Assembly: GCA_964617715.1 (NCBI GenBank)
Contig: CAZTZN010000067.1
Location: 1-22,372, forward strand
DNA from: JALGVA01 sp964617715
GTDB taxonomy: Bacteria > Armatimonadota > Zipacnadia > Zipacnadales > UBA5352
Direction: 5' to 3'
Length of the DNA: 22,372 nt
The position numbers were made by a program, and so were the translations under genes. The notes under the pieces were generated by a model. The model ran no database searches. It had not been told where the DNA came from and saw nothing but the letters and a program-made list of their open reading frames with translations. The first letter of the stretch is position 1. The number at the start of each line of letters is the position of its first letter. Shown one piece after another: positions 22,342 to 22,372 of the stretch.

Positions 22342-22372
22342 GTTCGGAGGGGCCGGTCGCCTGACCGGCCCT
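22342..22372 (-). repeat. Hairpin-family copy, 9-bp stem, loop AGGC (minus)
   Basis: GGGCCGGTC at 22350-22358 and GACCGGCCC at 22363-22371 around GCCT, preceded by GTTCGGAG. Half of it matches the 21-bp repeat that flanks the assembly gap, in the opposite orientation. Confidence 0.7.

Larger units (their letters stand above)
22035..22372. other. 338-bp right-end spacer with palindromes and two hairpin-family copies
   Basis: No gene is visible. It contains CCGGGCC/GGCCCGG at 22054-22070, a perfect 12-bp palindrome ACGGGCGCCCGT at 22149-22160, a wobble-containing hairpin (CCGCGGCAG at 22173-22181, CTGCCGTGG at 22185-22193), and the two hairpins at 22282-22310 and 22342-22372. Whether another gene begins to the right cannot be seen. 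Confidence 0.6.

Noticed and set aside
22350..22371. Integron attC site
   Set aside because: Too short, no conserved attC core sites, no cassette structure or integrase nearby.

Overview
The window is a very GC-rich, gene-dense bacterial contig piece with one 100-N scaffold gap (18536-18635), so it is probably from a draft or metagenome-assembled genome. Most genes have a clear GGAGG-type ribosome binding site 5-13 nt before the start. The protein set is the style of environmental polysaccharide degraders of the Armatimonadota, Planctomycetota or Hydrogenedentota type: secreted glycosidase-like proteins, two hydroxypyruvate-isomerase-like TIM barrels, an uroporphyrinogen-decarboxylase-fold protein, a Gfo/Idh/MocA oxidoreductase, DUF1080, BNR and Kelch propellers, and two aldo/keto reductases. 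The phylum is an inference. There is no rRNA, tRNA or ribosomal protein here to test it.

Layout. Positions 143-9481 hold six minus-strand genes: a GH30-like secreted glycosidase, a Hyi-like isomerase, a 1112-residue secreted glycosidase-like protein, a URO-D-fold protein, a four-helix membrane protein and a second Hyi-like isomerase. A divergent spacer with a strong inverted repeat follows. Positions 9650-13975 hold three plus-strand genes: an FAD/NAD(P) disulfide-reductase-family enzyme, a secreted BNR propeller overlapping it by 4 bp, and an odd secreted protein with a caspase-like core, one EF-hand loop and three short collagen-like islands. Positions 14119-17276 hold three minus-strand genes: an oxidoreductase and two tandem iron-sulfur proteins related to epoxyqueuosine reductase and reductive dehalogenase. 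Two plus-strand aldo/keto reductases flank the assembly gap. A minus-strand Kelch propeller and a DUF1080 protein close the window.

How the genes may work together. Exported proteins would cut or bind a polysaccharide. DUF1080, the Gfo/Idh/MocA protein, the aldo/keto reductases and the Hyi-like isomerases would process sugar or sugar-acid products in the cytoplasm. No transporter, SusC/SusD pair or dedicated regulator is visible, so this is a loose catabolic neighbourhood and not a demonstrated operon. Apart from the 4-bp overlap, same-strand genes are separated by about 60-410 bp.

The least ordinary feature is the spacer DNA. At least eight hairpins in five spacers share a design: arms of 6-10 bp whose sequence differs between copies, usually a 4-nt loop (AGGC, TGAA or similar), and a fairly constant CTCC(G/A)NACG-like flank on one side. 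They are mixed with period-7 tandem repeats, three of which begin at or just after a stop codon. This looks like a structure-conserved intergenic repeat family that normal gene annotation would miss. No promoter, riboswitch, CRISPR array or RNA gene could be called with confidence.
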